This document shows positions 7,040-12,740 of a DNA stretch of 12,740 nt, piece after piece. Every line of letters starts with the position of its first letter. Position 1 is the stretch's first letter. The position numbers and the translations under genes were made by a program. This stretch comes from Pseudomonadota bacterium (GTDB lineage: Bacteria; Desulfobacterota; JADFVX01): positions 1-12,740 of the forward strand of contig JADFVM010000274.1 in the NCBI GenBank assembly GCA_015222555.1, written 5' to 3'. The notes under the pieces are model-generated. The model worked only from the letters and a program-made list of their open reading frames with translations. It had not been told where the DNA came from and ran no database searches.

Positions 7040-7115
7040 TTCTCAAATTAGACATTTAGTGCAGAGCAATGTATTATTTAGCCGGAAGGCCGCTTTAAGG
7101 GGAGCTTAAAAATTA

Positions 7116-8144
7116 ATGACCATGTATCAAAATTACATTCTGGCTGGTGATATAGGCGGAACAAAAACCATTCTGGCTATCGCCTATTTTGAAGGCAACA
7201 GGATCAACTGGGCTCACAAAAAGAGGTTTATAAGCCATAGTTACGATTCTCTCGACGAGATGATCATTGAGTTCTTCAGTGAGATTTCCCTGAAGCCCAT
7301 TGACGTTATCGCGTCATTTGGTATCGCCGGGCCGGTTCAGGACGGCAGGGTTAAAACGACTAATCTCCCCTGGCATGTTGATGCTTCGGAGCTTAAAAAC
7401 AACCTGGGATTTAAAAATGTCAACCTCGTTAATGATTTTAAATCCATTGGTCTTGGTATTCCCTATTTAAAAGAGCAGGACCTGCTTATTCTAAATGAGG
7501 GACTTAAAGACCGCAACGGACACGTTGCCATCATCGGTGCGGGGACGGGGCTGGGCCAAGGGCTTGCCATATACAGCCGGGCGCACAAACGATACCGGGT
7601 GCTGCCGTCCGAGGGGGGGCATTGTGACTTTGCGCCTAACAATGAAGAGGAGATCGGCCTGCTCAGATATCTGATGCAGAAATATGAACATGTCAGTGTG
7701 GAAAAAGTCGTTTCTGGTCTGGGACTTTTTAATATTTATAATTATCTTGCTGAATCGGGGTTCGCCGAAAGATCGCCTGAGACAAGAAAAAAACTGGAAG
7801 CAGGGGATCCTGCCGCCGTTATATCTTCTCTTGCCATTGAGGGGAGTGACGCCCTTTGCGTGAAGGCGCTTGATATGTTTGCCTCCATTTATGGCGCAGA
7901 GGCGGGCAACCTGGCGCTCAAGGCCTTGCCCTCAGGGGGATTATACGTTGGAGGCGGCATGGCCCCGAAGCTTAAGGGAAAATTAATTGACGGCACCTTT
8001 ATGAAAGGCTTTTTGAATAAGGGCAGGCTTTCAGAATTCATGAAAAGCATACCTGTTTATGTCATACTCAATGAAGAGGTTGGCCTGATGGGGGCGGCGG
8101 TCAGAGGAAGTGAACTTTACTTAAATAATAAAGGAGCAAAATAA
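7116..8144 (+). CDS. glk: Glucokinase
   Basis: Phosphorylates glucose to glucose-6-phosphate with ATP in the cytosol. The 342-residue protein matches the proteobacterial Glk family: phosphate-binding AGDIGGTKT (10-18), a LVNDF segment carrying the catalytic Asp, the AIIGAGTGLGQG adenosine/phosphate loop, the sugar-binding LPSEGGHCDFAP and a C-terminal GGLYVGGGMAPK. It is slightly longer than E. coli Glk (321 aa). AAGGGGAG at 7097-7104 sits 11 bases before the ATG at 7116; a second in-frame ATG at 7122 is farther away. The stop codon directly abuts the pgi start and the pgi ribosome site lies within the end of glk, so the two are almost certainly cotranscribed and probably translationally coupled. 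A free-glucose kinase implies uptake of unphosphorylated glucose or release of glucose from a storage polymer; no transporter is visible here. Confidence 0.94.
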   Translation: MTMYQNYILAGDIGGTKTILAIAYFEGNRINWAHKKRFISHSYDSLDEMIIEFFSEISLKPIDVIASFGIAGPVQDGRVKTTNLPWHVDASELKNNLGFKNVNLVNDFKSIGLGIPYLKEQDLLILNEGLKDRNGHVAIIGAGTGLGQGLAIYSRAHKRYRVLPSEGGHCDFAPNNEEEIGLLRYLMQKYEHVSVEKVVSGLGLFNIYNYLAESGFAERSPETRKKLEAGDPAAVISSLAIEGSDALCVKALDMFASIYGAEAGNLALKALPSGGLYVGGGMAPKLKGKLIDGTFMKGFLNKGRLSEFMKSIPVYVILNEEVGLMGAAVRGSELYLNNKGAK

Positions 8145-9449
8145 ATGTCAGCCATCACACTTGATCTGGAAAACATTAAATCCTTTCTGTCCGACGAGGA
8201 GATAGAATCAACTCAAGACGACATTACAAGGATTCATGAAGAAATTGAAAAGGGCAATACGCCGGGCAGTGATTTTCTCGGCTGGCTCCACCTTCCAGGT
8301 GCAATCTCTGACAAGCTCATCGATGAAATAAACGGGACAGCTCAAAAATTGAGAGATAACTGTAATGCCTTTATCAGCATCGGCATTGGCGGCTCCTATC
8401 TGGGTGCCAAGGCTGCCGTTGAATTTATCAATCATTCCTTTCACAATCAGCTTTCTACTCAAAAGCGCAATGGCCCGGAGCTTTTTTTTGCCGGCCAGAA
8501 TATAAGCTCAGACTATCTTGCCGACCTTCTTGATATTATTGAAGAAAAAGAGGTCTGCTTAAATGTCATTTCAAAATCCGGCACAACCACTGAGCCGGCC
8601 ATCGCATTTCGTGTATTAAAGAACATGATGGAAAAACGTTACGGTAAGGAGGGCGCCAGGGACAGGATTACCGTTACTACTGACGAAGCAAAGGGTGCTC
8701 TTAAAACGGTGGCAGAGGAAGAGGGCTATGAAACATTTGTCATCCCCGATGATGTGGGTGGACGTTACTCTGTGCTCACACCGGTGGGCCTTCTTCCGAT
8801 TGCCGTGGCCGGTATTGACATCGGTGAATTGATAGAGGGGGCCAGAAGCTTTGAAAAGAAAACGGCCAATCCTGATATGAAGGAAAATCCTGCCTATCTC
8901 TACGCAGCGGTTAGAAATCTCTTGTATCGGAAAGGAAAGACGATTGAGATTCTTTCCTCCTTTCATCCTTCGCTCCATTACATTGCCGAGTGGTGGAAGC
9001 AGCTGGCAGGTGAAAGTGAAGGCAAGGACCAAAAGGGAATATTCCCCGCTTCCGTCGATCTCACCACAGACCTTCACTCTATGGGACAATGGATTCAGGA
9101 GGGAAACCGGATTATATTTGAGACCTTTTTCACCGTTGAAAAATCAAACCGGGAGATTACCATACCGCGCTTTGACGATGACAGCGACGGTCTCAACTAT
9201 ATCGCAGGCAAATCGCTGGACTTTGTCAACGACAAAGCCTACAGGGGAACGGCCATGGCCCATCTTGAAGGCGGTGTGCCGAATATGACTCTGACACTGA
9301 AAGATCGATCACCCAACACCCTGGGCCAGCTTTTTTACTTTTTTGAAAAGGCCATCGCCCTGTCCGGGAATCTGCTGGGTGTGAATCCCTTCGATCAGCC
9401 CGGTGTTGAGTTTTACAAAAAGAACATGTTTAAATTGTTGGGGAAATAG
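8145..9449 (+). CDS. pgi: Glucose-6-phosphate isomerase
   Basis: Interconverts glucose-6-phosphate and fructose-6-phosphate. At 434 residues it is the shorter Bacillus/Thermotoga-like form rather than the roughly 550-residue E. coli type. Visible motifs: the phosphate-binding IGIGGSYLGAKA (79-90), VISKSGTTTEPA (141-152), the signature GGRYSVLTPVGLLPIAVAGID (205-225), and the catalytic Glu290 in AGESEGKD, His311 in DLHSMGQ and Lys425 in VEFYKKN near the C-terminus. All catalytic positions are intact. AAGGAG at 8131-8136, eight bases before the ATG, lies inside glk, and the ATG follows the glk stop with no gap. It shares the glucose-6-phosphate branch point with zwf on the opposite strand. Confidence 0.95.
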   Translation: MSAITLDLENIKSFLSDEEIESTQDDITRIHEEIEKGNTPGSDFLGWLHLPGAISDKLIDEINGTAQKLRDNCNAFISIGIGGSYLGAKAAVEFINHSFHNQLSTQKRNGPELFFAGQNISSDYLADLLDIIEEKEVCLNVISKSGTTTEPAIAFRVLKNMMEKRYGKEGARDRITVTTDEAKGALKTVAEEEGYETFVIPDDVGGRYSVLTPVGLLPIAVAGIDIGELIEGARSFEKKTANPDMKENPAYLYAAVRNLLYRKGKTIEILSSFHPSLHYIAEWWKQLAGESEGKDQKGIFPASVDLTTDLHSMGQWIQEGNRIIFETFFTVEKSNREITIPRFDDDSDGLNYIAGKSLDFVNDKAYRGTAMAHLEGGVPNMTLTLKDRSPNTLGQLFYFFEKAIALSGNLLGVNPFDQPGVEFYKKNMFKLLGK

Positions 9450-9471
9450 GTTTTTTTATTTCCGTCTCTCC

Positions 9472-10038
9472 ATGAATGAGCAAACTCAAATTTCAGAAAA
9501 AGAAACTCAACGATCCACATTCATTACTGTCCTTGCCTGGATTTTTATCATCATGGGCGGCTTTGCCTCAATCATCTCACTTCTTCAGAATATAATGATC
9601 TTCTTTGTCTTTCCCGGAGAAGACATGAAACAGCTCGTGCAGCAGGGAAGCGGAGTCGAACAGGCCCCGGCCTTAATTCAGTTCTTTTTCACCCATATGG
9701 ATCTTATCTTTTTTGCCTTGTTTATTGTGGCATTGACAACTTTCATTTCAGCTGTGTCACTTTTAAAAAGGAAAGACTGGGCGAGAAAAGTTTTTATCGG
9801 TCTAATGCTTCTTGCTATTACATGGAATTTATTAGGCGTTATTGTTCAATATTCCATTTTTTCATCCATGCCGGGCATGATGGTGGAAGCTGCTCCAACG
9901 CTGGAATATGAAATAATGATGACCGTTTTGTCGGTTATCAAAGCGGTAACGATGATCATAGCCGTTATCCTTTGTATCTTATTCGGCTGGATTATAAAAA
10001 AACTTGGCTCCACAAGAATAAGGGCAGAATTTACCTGA
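9472..10038 (+). CDS. Four-helix membrane protein, function unknown
   Basis: I do not recognise this 188-residue protein. It shows four hydrophobic segments (about residues 17-47, 70-97, 106-130 and 148-176) with a short polar N-terminus and a basic C-terminal tail (KKLGSTRIR), so it is an inner-membrane protein with both ends probably in the cytoplasm. A polar loop (PGEDMKQLVQQGSGVEQ) lies between helices 1 and 2, and KRKDWARK precedes helix 3. The start is uncertain: the ATG at 9472 lacks a Shine-Dalgarno sequence, but the upstream in-frame GTG at 9403 lies inside pgi and would add an unlikely N-terminus. It begins 22 bases after pgi, so it is probably read through from it. Confidence 0.65.
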   Translation: MNEQTQISEKETQRSTFITVLAWIFIIMGGFASIISLLQNIMIFFVFPGEDMKQLVQQGSGVEQAPALIQFFFTHMDLIFFALFIVALTTFISAVSLLKRKDWARKVFIGLMLLAITWNLLGVIVQYSIFSSMPGMMVEAAPTLEYEIMMTVLSVIKAVTMIIAVILCILFGWIIKKLGSTRIRAEFT

Positions 10039-10045
10039 AAGGAGG
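10038..10045 (+). promoter_or_regulatory. Shine-Dalgarno deciding the VOC gene start
   Basis: AAAGGAGG lies seven bases before the ATG at 10053 and overlaps the stop codon of the preceding membrane-protein gene. It fixes this start over in-frame upstream codons near 9972 and suggests translational coupling. Confidence 0.85.
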
Positions 10046-10052
10046 CAGAACG

Positions 10053-10373
10053 ATGAAACCTCAATTTGAAGCAGGCAACAATATCGCTATTAAAGTCCCT
10101 CCTCACCAATATGAAAAGACAGTCTCCTTTTATCGTGATATATTATCTTTAGAGCAACTGGATAATCAATTTTCAGGACAATCTGAAAGTGCAATCTTCA
10201 AATTTGGTGACAAGAAACTGTGGATCGACAAGGTCACTTCCTTCAGTCAGGCGGAAATATGGCTGGAAATAAAAACAGATAAAATTGAAGAGGCAGCCAG
10301 GTATTTTAAAGAATGTAAAATAATAAGGCGTGACGAAATCGAGGAGTTACCAGAAGGCTTTAAAGGTTTCTGA
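10053..10373 (+). CDS. VOC/glyoxalase-fold protein, truncated by in-frame TGA
   Basis: A small protein of the vicinal oxygen chelate (glyoxalase/bleomycin-resistance) superfamily: NNIAIKVPP opens the first beta-alpha-beta module, YEKTVSFYRDIL (20-31) is the classic FYRD-L helix, and AIFKFGDKKLWIDK and EIWLEIKTDKIEEAARYFKE fill the second half. Translation stops at residue 106, in LPEGFKGF. VOC proteins of this type usually continue with GFWI-x-x-P-x-G-I-x-H-L. The bases right after the TGA, read in the same frame, give ISSPFNIIHLISEGE, which fits that missing last strand. TGA thus takes the place of an expected TGG tryptophan, so this is probably a recent pseudogene, a truncated but expressed protein, or a sequencing error. 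It has an excellent ribosome site and follows the membrane-protein gene by 14 bases. Ligand or reaction unknown; the loss would remove the final strand of the fold. Confidence 0.7.
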   Translation: MKPQFEAGNNIAIKVPPHQYEKTVSFYRDILSLEQLDNQFSGQSESAIFKFGDKKLWIDKVTSFSQAEIWLEIKTDKIEEAARYFKECKIIRRDEIEELPEGFKGF

Positions 10374-10421
10374 ATTTCGAGCCCCTTTAATATAATTCAT
10401 CTCATCAGTGAGGGGGAATGA
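10371..10421 (+). pseudogene. Detached C-terminal end of the VOC gene
   Basis: In the VOC reading frame the stop TGA (10371-10373) is followed by 15 sense codons reading ISSPFNIIHLISEGE and a second TGA at 10419-10421. Restoring Trp at the first TGA would give a 122-residue protein of normal VOC length with its final beta strand. Confidence 0.6.
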
Positions 10422-10443
10422 ATGACATTAAAAGGAGATAAAA

Positions 10444-10719
10444 ATGAAAAAAAATATTTTGACAGTAATTATATTTTTAGCAACAGTTTCTCTGGCCAAT
10501 GCCGAAATGAAAACAATTGACCCGCCTCAGGTCCTGGATGGCGCAGTCAAGTTTGGTGTTGTTCAATCTCTGACAACCTGTGTGCAGGGTCAGTTGTTTC
10601 TAGTTACTTATGGGAGATCATCTCTTAAGGCGGGTTTAGAAAGCTACGGTATGGCAATCAGCACTGTTCAGATGTTCGAAGAGCGTGATGGAAAATCTCT
10701 GCCAATTCGATGTAAATGA
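10444..10719 (+). CDS. Small secreted protein, function unknown
   Basis: I do not recognise this 91-residue protein. It has a clear Sec signal peptide (MKK, then a hydrophobic core ILTVIIFLATVSL, then ANA before the likely cleavage at residue 20/21), leaving a mature protein of about 71 residues. This contains two cysteines (46 and 90), which could form a disulfide in the periplasm. The mature part reads like a small mixed alpha/beta domain (FGVVQSLTTCVQGQLFLVTYG...). AAAGGAG at 10431-10437 gives a strong ribosome site about six bases before the ATG. The gene lies behind the interrupted VOC gene and ends 6 bp from the convergent M48 peptidase gene. Confidence 0.7.
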   Translation: MKKNILTVIIFLATVSLANAEMKTIDPPQVLDGAVKFGVVQSLTTCVQGQLFLVTYGRSSLKAGLESYGMAISTVQMFEERDGKSLPIRCK

Positions 10720-10720
10720 G

Positions 10721-10733
10721 AAGGGTCAGATCC
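10721..10733. repeat. Solitary GGGTCAGATCCC REP-like core
   Basis: The AGGGTCAGATCCC segment between two convergent genes resembles the GGGTCA start of the palindrome at 629 and the GGGGTCAGAG piece near 5655. On the minus strand it supplies the last codons and the TGA stop of the M48 gene. It has no second arm, so it is either a half-element or coincidence. Confidence 0.35.
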
Positions 10734-12144
10734 CATCACGCTTGATGCTCAGAATCTCCGCGCTTATTTGATGAATGAGTTCCTTGTCTTCAGTCTCTTC
10801 CAAGGCCATGTGAAGCTGCATGAGCGCGTTTTCCGGCTTAATGTTGTACCGGTAAAAGCGTGCCAGATGAAGCCGCATGAGAACAGGTTTTTTAAAAGCA
10901 TGATAGCAGTCACCCATTTGATAGTGAATAAAGGTGTCATAGGGCGTCATCTTTTCAGCCTCTTTAAACTGTTTAATCGCTTCTTCATGGTTCCCCTCGG
11001 ACTTTGCTGCCATGGCAAGAACGATATGAGGTGCAGCGTAGCTATTTGATAGCTCAAGGCTTTTCAGTGCTGATACCTTCGCCAGTTCCATATGTTTCAG
11101 CTGAAGATAAAGCATGGCCATATCGGAATGGTAAAGCGGCTCATTGGGATTTAAACGAATAGCCTCAAGATACTCTGTCCGTGCCTTTTTCAGATCTTGA
11201 GATTTCAAGGCATACAATCCATGAAGATAATGCTCGCGCTCTTTGTTGAACATTTTTTTGTCATCACCGTTCCCCTTGAGGCTGAGGCCATGGCCTTCTC
11301 TGTTCTCAGCATTCAAAATAGTGACAATCCGTCGCCAGTCCCATTGAGCCAGGGCTTTTTCCTCTTCATCAACGGGCAGGTCTTGACTTAGCACCTCTGC
11401 CGTCACAAGCCGTGATCCAACACCCGGATGTGTAGAGAGATAAGGGGGGAGCATGTCGGCGCCACTAAATCGTTCATAGTAGGCGAGTGTTTTCAACAGG
11501 TCTGACAAACCGGTCAGGTTATATCGGCTCCGGCGGAGGTATTTAATTGCAAATATATCCGCATCTTCCTCGAGCTCACGGCTCATTTGCAGCTTCATGG
11601 AGATATTTGCCGCCTGTGCAATGCTGATCTTGGCTGCGCCGCTGTCTCCGGAGACTCCGCCCAGTATGATGGCAGCTATAGTCGCGAGATCAACGATACC
11701 GGACTTTTTGGCATTTCTGTATACGTGATCCCGCTCAATATGGGCAATTTCGTGGGCAAGAACGCCGGCAAGGGCGTCTACGCTGTCTATGTTTTTCAGT
11801 AATCCGTCGTAAATAAAGATATAACCGCCGGGCACGGCAAAGGCGTTAATCTGATTATTTTTTACGACAAAAAAATGATAATAATCAGGATCATTCCCTG
11901 CTGCTCTTACAAGATGTTTCCCCACTCTGTTCACAAGGGAGACAACTTCTGGCTCGTTGACAAACTCAAGCTCTTTTCTGATTGCCGACAGAAATTCCCT
12001 GCCAATTTCTTTTCTGGGATCCAGATGGCGGTCTTCTTTTTCAGATGAGGTCTGGTACGGACTTCCCTTCCCCCGCTCCGGCGTCAGCGGTGCACAGGCT
12101 GAGACAAATATAAGTGAAAGGGCGATAAAAGTTTTGAAGCACAC
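10726..12144 (-). CDS. M48 metallopeptidase lipoprotein with TPR repeats (BepA-like)
   Basis: A probable periplasmic, outer-membrane-anchored zinc protease resembling BepA/YfgC, which handles misassembled outer-membrane proteins. It has a lipoprotein signal ending VSAC (Cys17), then the M48 domain with zinc motif HEIAH (His131, Glu132, His135) and the downstream ligand Glu192 in SRELEEDAD. After a linker come about four TPR-like helical pairs from roughly residue 295 to the end (HYLHGLYALKSQDLKKA, YHSDMAMLYLQLKHMELA, HIVLAMAAKSEGNHEEA, IHYQMGDCYHAF). All zinc-binding residues are intact. The start is uncertain: I chose the GTG at 12144, which leaves a compact signal peptide and has AGGA about ten bases upstream; an in-frame TTG at 12195 adds 17 residues but has no ribosome site. 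It fits with the outer-membrane protein gene earlier in the window as envelope functions, though they are not linked in an operon. Confidence 0.88.
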   Translation of the reverse strand: MCFKTFIALSLIFVSACAPLTPERGKGSPYQTSSEKEDRHLDPRKEIGREFLSAIRKELEFVNEPEVVSLVNRVGKHLVRAAGNDPDYYHFFVVKNNQINAFAVPGGYIFIYDGLLKNIDSVDALAGVLAHEIAHIERDHVYRNAKKSGIVDLATIAAIILGGVSGDSGAAKISIAQAANISMKLQMSRELEEDADIFAIKYLRRSRYNLTGLSDLLKTLAYYERFSGADMLPPYLSTHPGVGSRLVTAEVLSQDLPVDEEEKALAQWDWRRIVTILNAENREGHGLSLKGNGDDKKMFNKEREHYLHGLYALKSQDLKKARTEYLEAIRLNPNEPLYHSDMAMLYLQLKHMELAKVSALKSLELSNSYAAPHIVLAMAAKSEGNHEEAIKQFKEAEKMTPYDTFIHYQMGDCYHAFKKPVLMRLHLARFYRYNIKPENALMQLHMALEETEDKELIHQISAEILSIKRDGI

Positions 12145-12237
12145 TGTTAATTTATCCTGAAGTTGAATAAGGTATAGAAAACTCGGAAAATCCAAAATTC
12201 TTTATTCTGATTATCTTTAGAGGGAGGAACGACCATT

Positions 12238-12285
12238 ATGTTCAATGATATCGTCAAATTCTTTATCCCTTCTTGCTTTTTTTAA
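12238..12285 (+). CDS. Possible 15-codon leader ORF
   Basis: An ATG preceded at ten bases by GGGAGG (12222-12227) opens a short frame, MFNDIVKFFIPSCFF, ending at TAA. It lies in the divergent region about 80 bases before the 12365 gene. There is no second structure typical of an attenuator. It could be a real leader peptide, a gene remnant or chance. Confidence 0.25.
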   Translation: MFNDIVKFFIPSCFF

Positions 12286-12364
12286 AATTATCAGTATTAT
12301 AACATACACTAATAATTTCATACATCTTTCCGCTTGACGCTATCTATATAAGGAGAATTCATCT

Positions 12365-12679
12365 ATGGCATGGAATATTTTTATGCATGTACTCATCGGT
12401 CTGATGGGTGCCGATTTTTTTACTTTTACAGCCAAAGGCATCCTATTTGCCGTATTAATTGTTACCGTGACTCAAGCTTCCGATCTCTTTAGGGTATATA
12501 AAGACAAGAAAAAAAAGATAGAGGAAGGCCCGGAAAAAGAACAGTCGGCTAAATTGCAGGAACTAAAAGACTCCTTGCCAACTTTTCTTGGGATGACATT
12601 TGTCAAAGGTCTCTTTTATTACACCTTGCTTGTGATGGTATCTTCCGAAGTCGCGCGATCGGGAGGAGTGGGCTTTTAG
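12365..12679 (+). CDS. Small two-helix membrane protein, function unknown
   Basis: I do not recognise this 104-residue protein. Two hydrophobic segments (about residues 5-37 and 73-95) flank a highly charged central stretch (RVYKDKKKKIEEGPEKEQSAKLQELKDS) that is likely helical and cytoplasmic. The N-terminus (MAWNIFMHVLIGLMGADFF) has no cleavable signal, so both helices should remain in the inner membrane. AAGGAG at 12350-12355, nine bases before the ATG, is a good ribosome site. The gene is monocistronic as seen here, ending 11 bases before a strong intrinsic terminator. Its promoter is probably in the AT-rich region at 12270-12340 (TATAAC at 12298-12303 is a possible -10), but I see no clear -35. 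Confidence 0.7.
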   Translation: MAWNIFMHVLIGLMGADFFTFTAKGILFAVLIVTVTQASDLFRVYKDKKKKIEEGPEKEQSAKLQELKDSLPTFLGMTFVKGLFYYTLLVMVSSEVARSGGVGF

Positions 12680-12690
12680 ATAAAAAGAAC

Positions 12691-12722
12691 GCCCCGTAAG
12701 GCTGACGGGGCTCTTGTTTTTT
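12691..12722 (+). terminator. Rho-independent terminator
   Basis: A perfect 7-bp GC-rich stem (GCCCCGT at 12691-12697 with ACGGGGC at 12705-12711) and a 7-nt loop are followed by TCTTGTTTTTT. This is the clearest terminator in the window and ends the transcript of the small membrane protein. Confidence 0.9.
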
Positions 12723-12740
12723 AATGTGCCAATTCAGCAC

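Larger units (their letters stand above)
6742..7115. other. Divergent intergenic region between gnd and glk
   Basis: This 374-bp AT-rich spacer holds the start signals for both halves of the sugar cluster, the 17-bp inverted repeat and candidate promoters on both strands. A reading frame on the + strand at 6860-7051 begins inside the inverted repeat, has no ribosome site and no recognisable features, so I do not call it a gene. I saw no obvious operator beyond the inverted repeat. Confidence 0.6.

Noticed and set aside
6860..7051. 63-codon frame on the + strand between gnd and glk
   Set aside because: It starts inside the inverted repeat, has no ribosome site, overlaps the candidate glk promoter and has no recognisable protein features.
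8616..9089. 157-codon frame on the minus strand inside pgi
   Set aside because: It lies wholly antisense to an intact pgi gene whose catalytic motifs explain the sequence.
10371..10421. Selenocysteine insertion at the VOC TGA
   Set aside because: The position is a tryptophan in the usual family pattern, and the only downstream pairing is a short stem with a 24-nt loop, unlike a good bacterial SECIS.

Overview
This window looks like an ordinary chromosomal stretch of a Gram-negative bacterium. It has an outer-membrane beta-barrel protein ending in phenylalanine, an M48/TPR lipoprotein of the BepA type, and a proteobacterial-style glucokinase. Gene content, middling base composition and many short REP-like palindromes would fit a deltaproteobacterial (Desulfobacterota-like) or neighbouring lineage. 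No marker gene is present, so the placement is only a guess. Both TGA and TGG are used normally, so the genetic code is standard.

Layout. 6-506 (+) encodes a DUF721/DciA-like protein. 507-740 has no gene but holds two hairpin repeats. 792-1427 (+) encodes an AT-rich beta-barrel outer-membrane protein. 1568-2299 (-) encodes a TrmN6-like tRNA methyltransferase. 2460-3893 (+) encodes a dihydrolipoamide-dehydrogenase-like flavoprotein with altered catalytic residues. A carbohydrate block follows: zwf (4015-5550, -) and gnd (5770-6741, -) diverge from glk (7116-8144, +) and pgi (8145-9449, +) across a 374-bp spacer. Behind pgi on the + strand lie a four-helix membrane protein, a VOC/glyoxalase-fold protein cut short by an in-frame TGA, and a small secreted protein. 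An M48 peptidase with TPR repeats (10726-12144, -) ends 6 bp from the last of these. A small two-helix membrane protein (12365-12679, +) closes the window with a clear intrinsic terminator.

How the genes work together. glk makes glucose-6-phosphate, pgi sends it into glycolysis or returns fructose-6-phosphate, zwf oxidises it with production of NAD(P)H, and gnd decarboxylates 6-phosphogluconate to ribulose-5-phosphate. The four genes therefore form a glucose-6-phosphate branch-point cluster with one shared divergent control region. The lactonase (pgl) expected between the zwf and gnd steps is not here.

I found no defence island, CRISPR array, prophage, complete insertion sequence or convincing new multi-gene system. 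The points most worth a second look are the Trp-to-TGA interruption of the VOC gene, the scattered GGTCA-core palindromes (one of which supplies a gene's stop codon), the His-to-Tyr flavoprotein active site, and the structured repeats inside the gnd-zwf unit.
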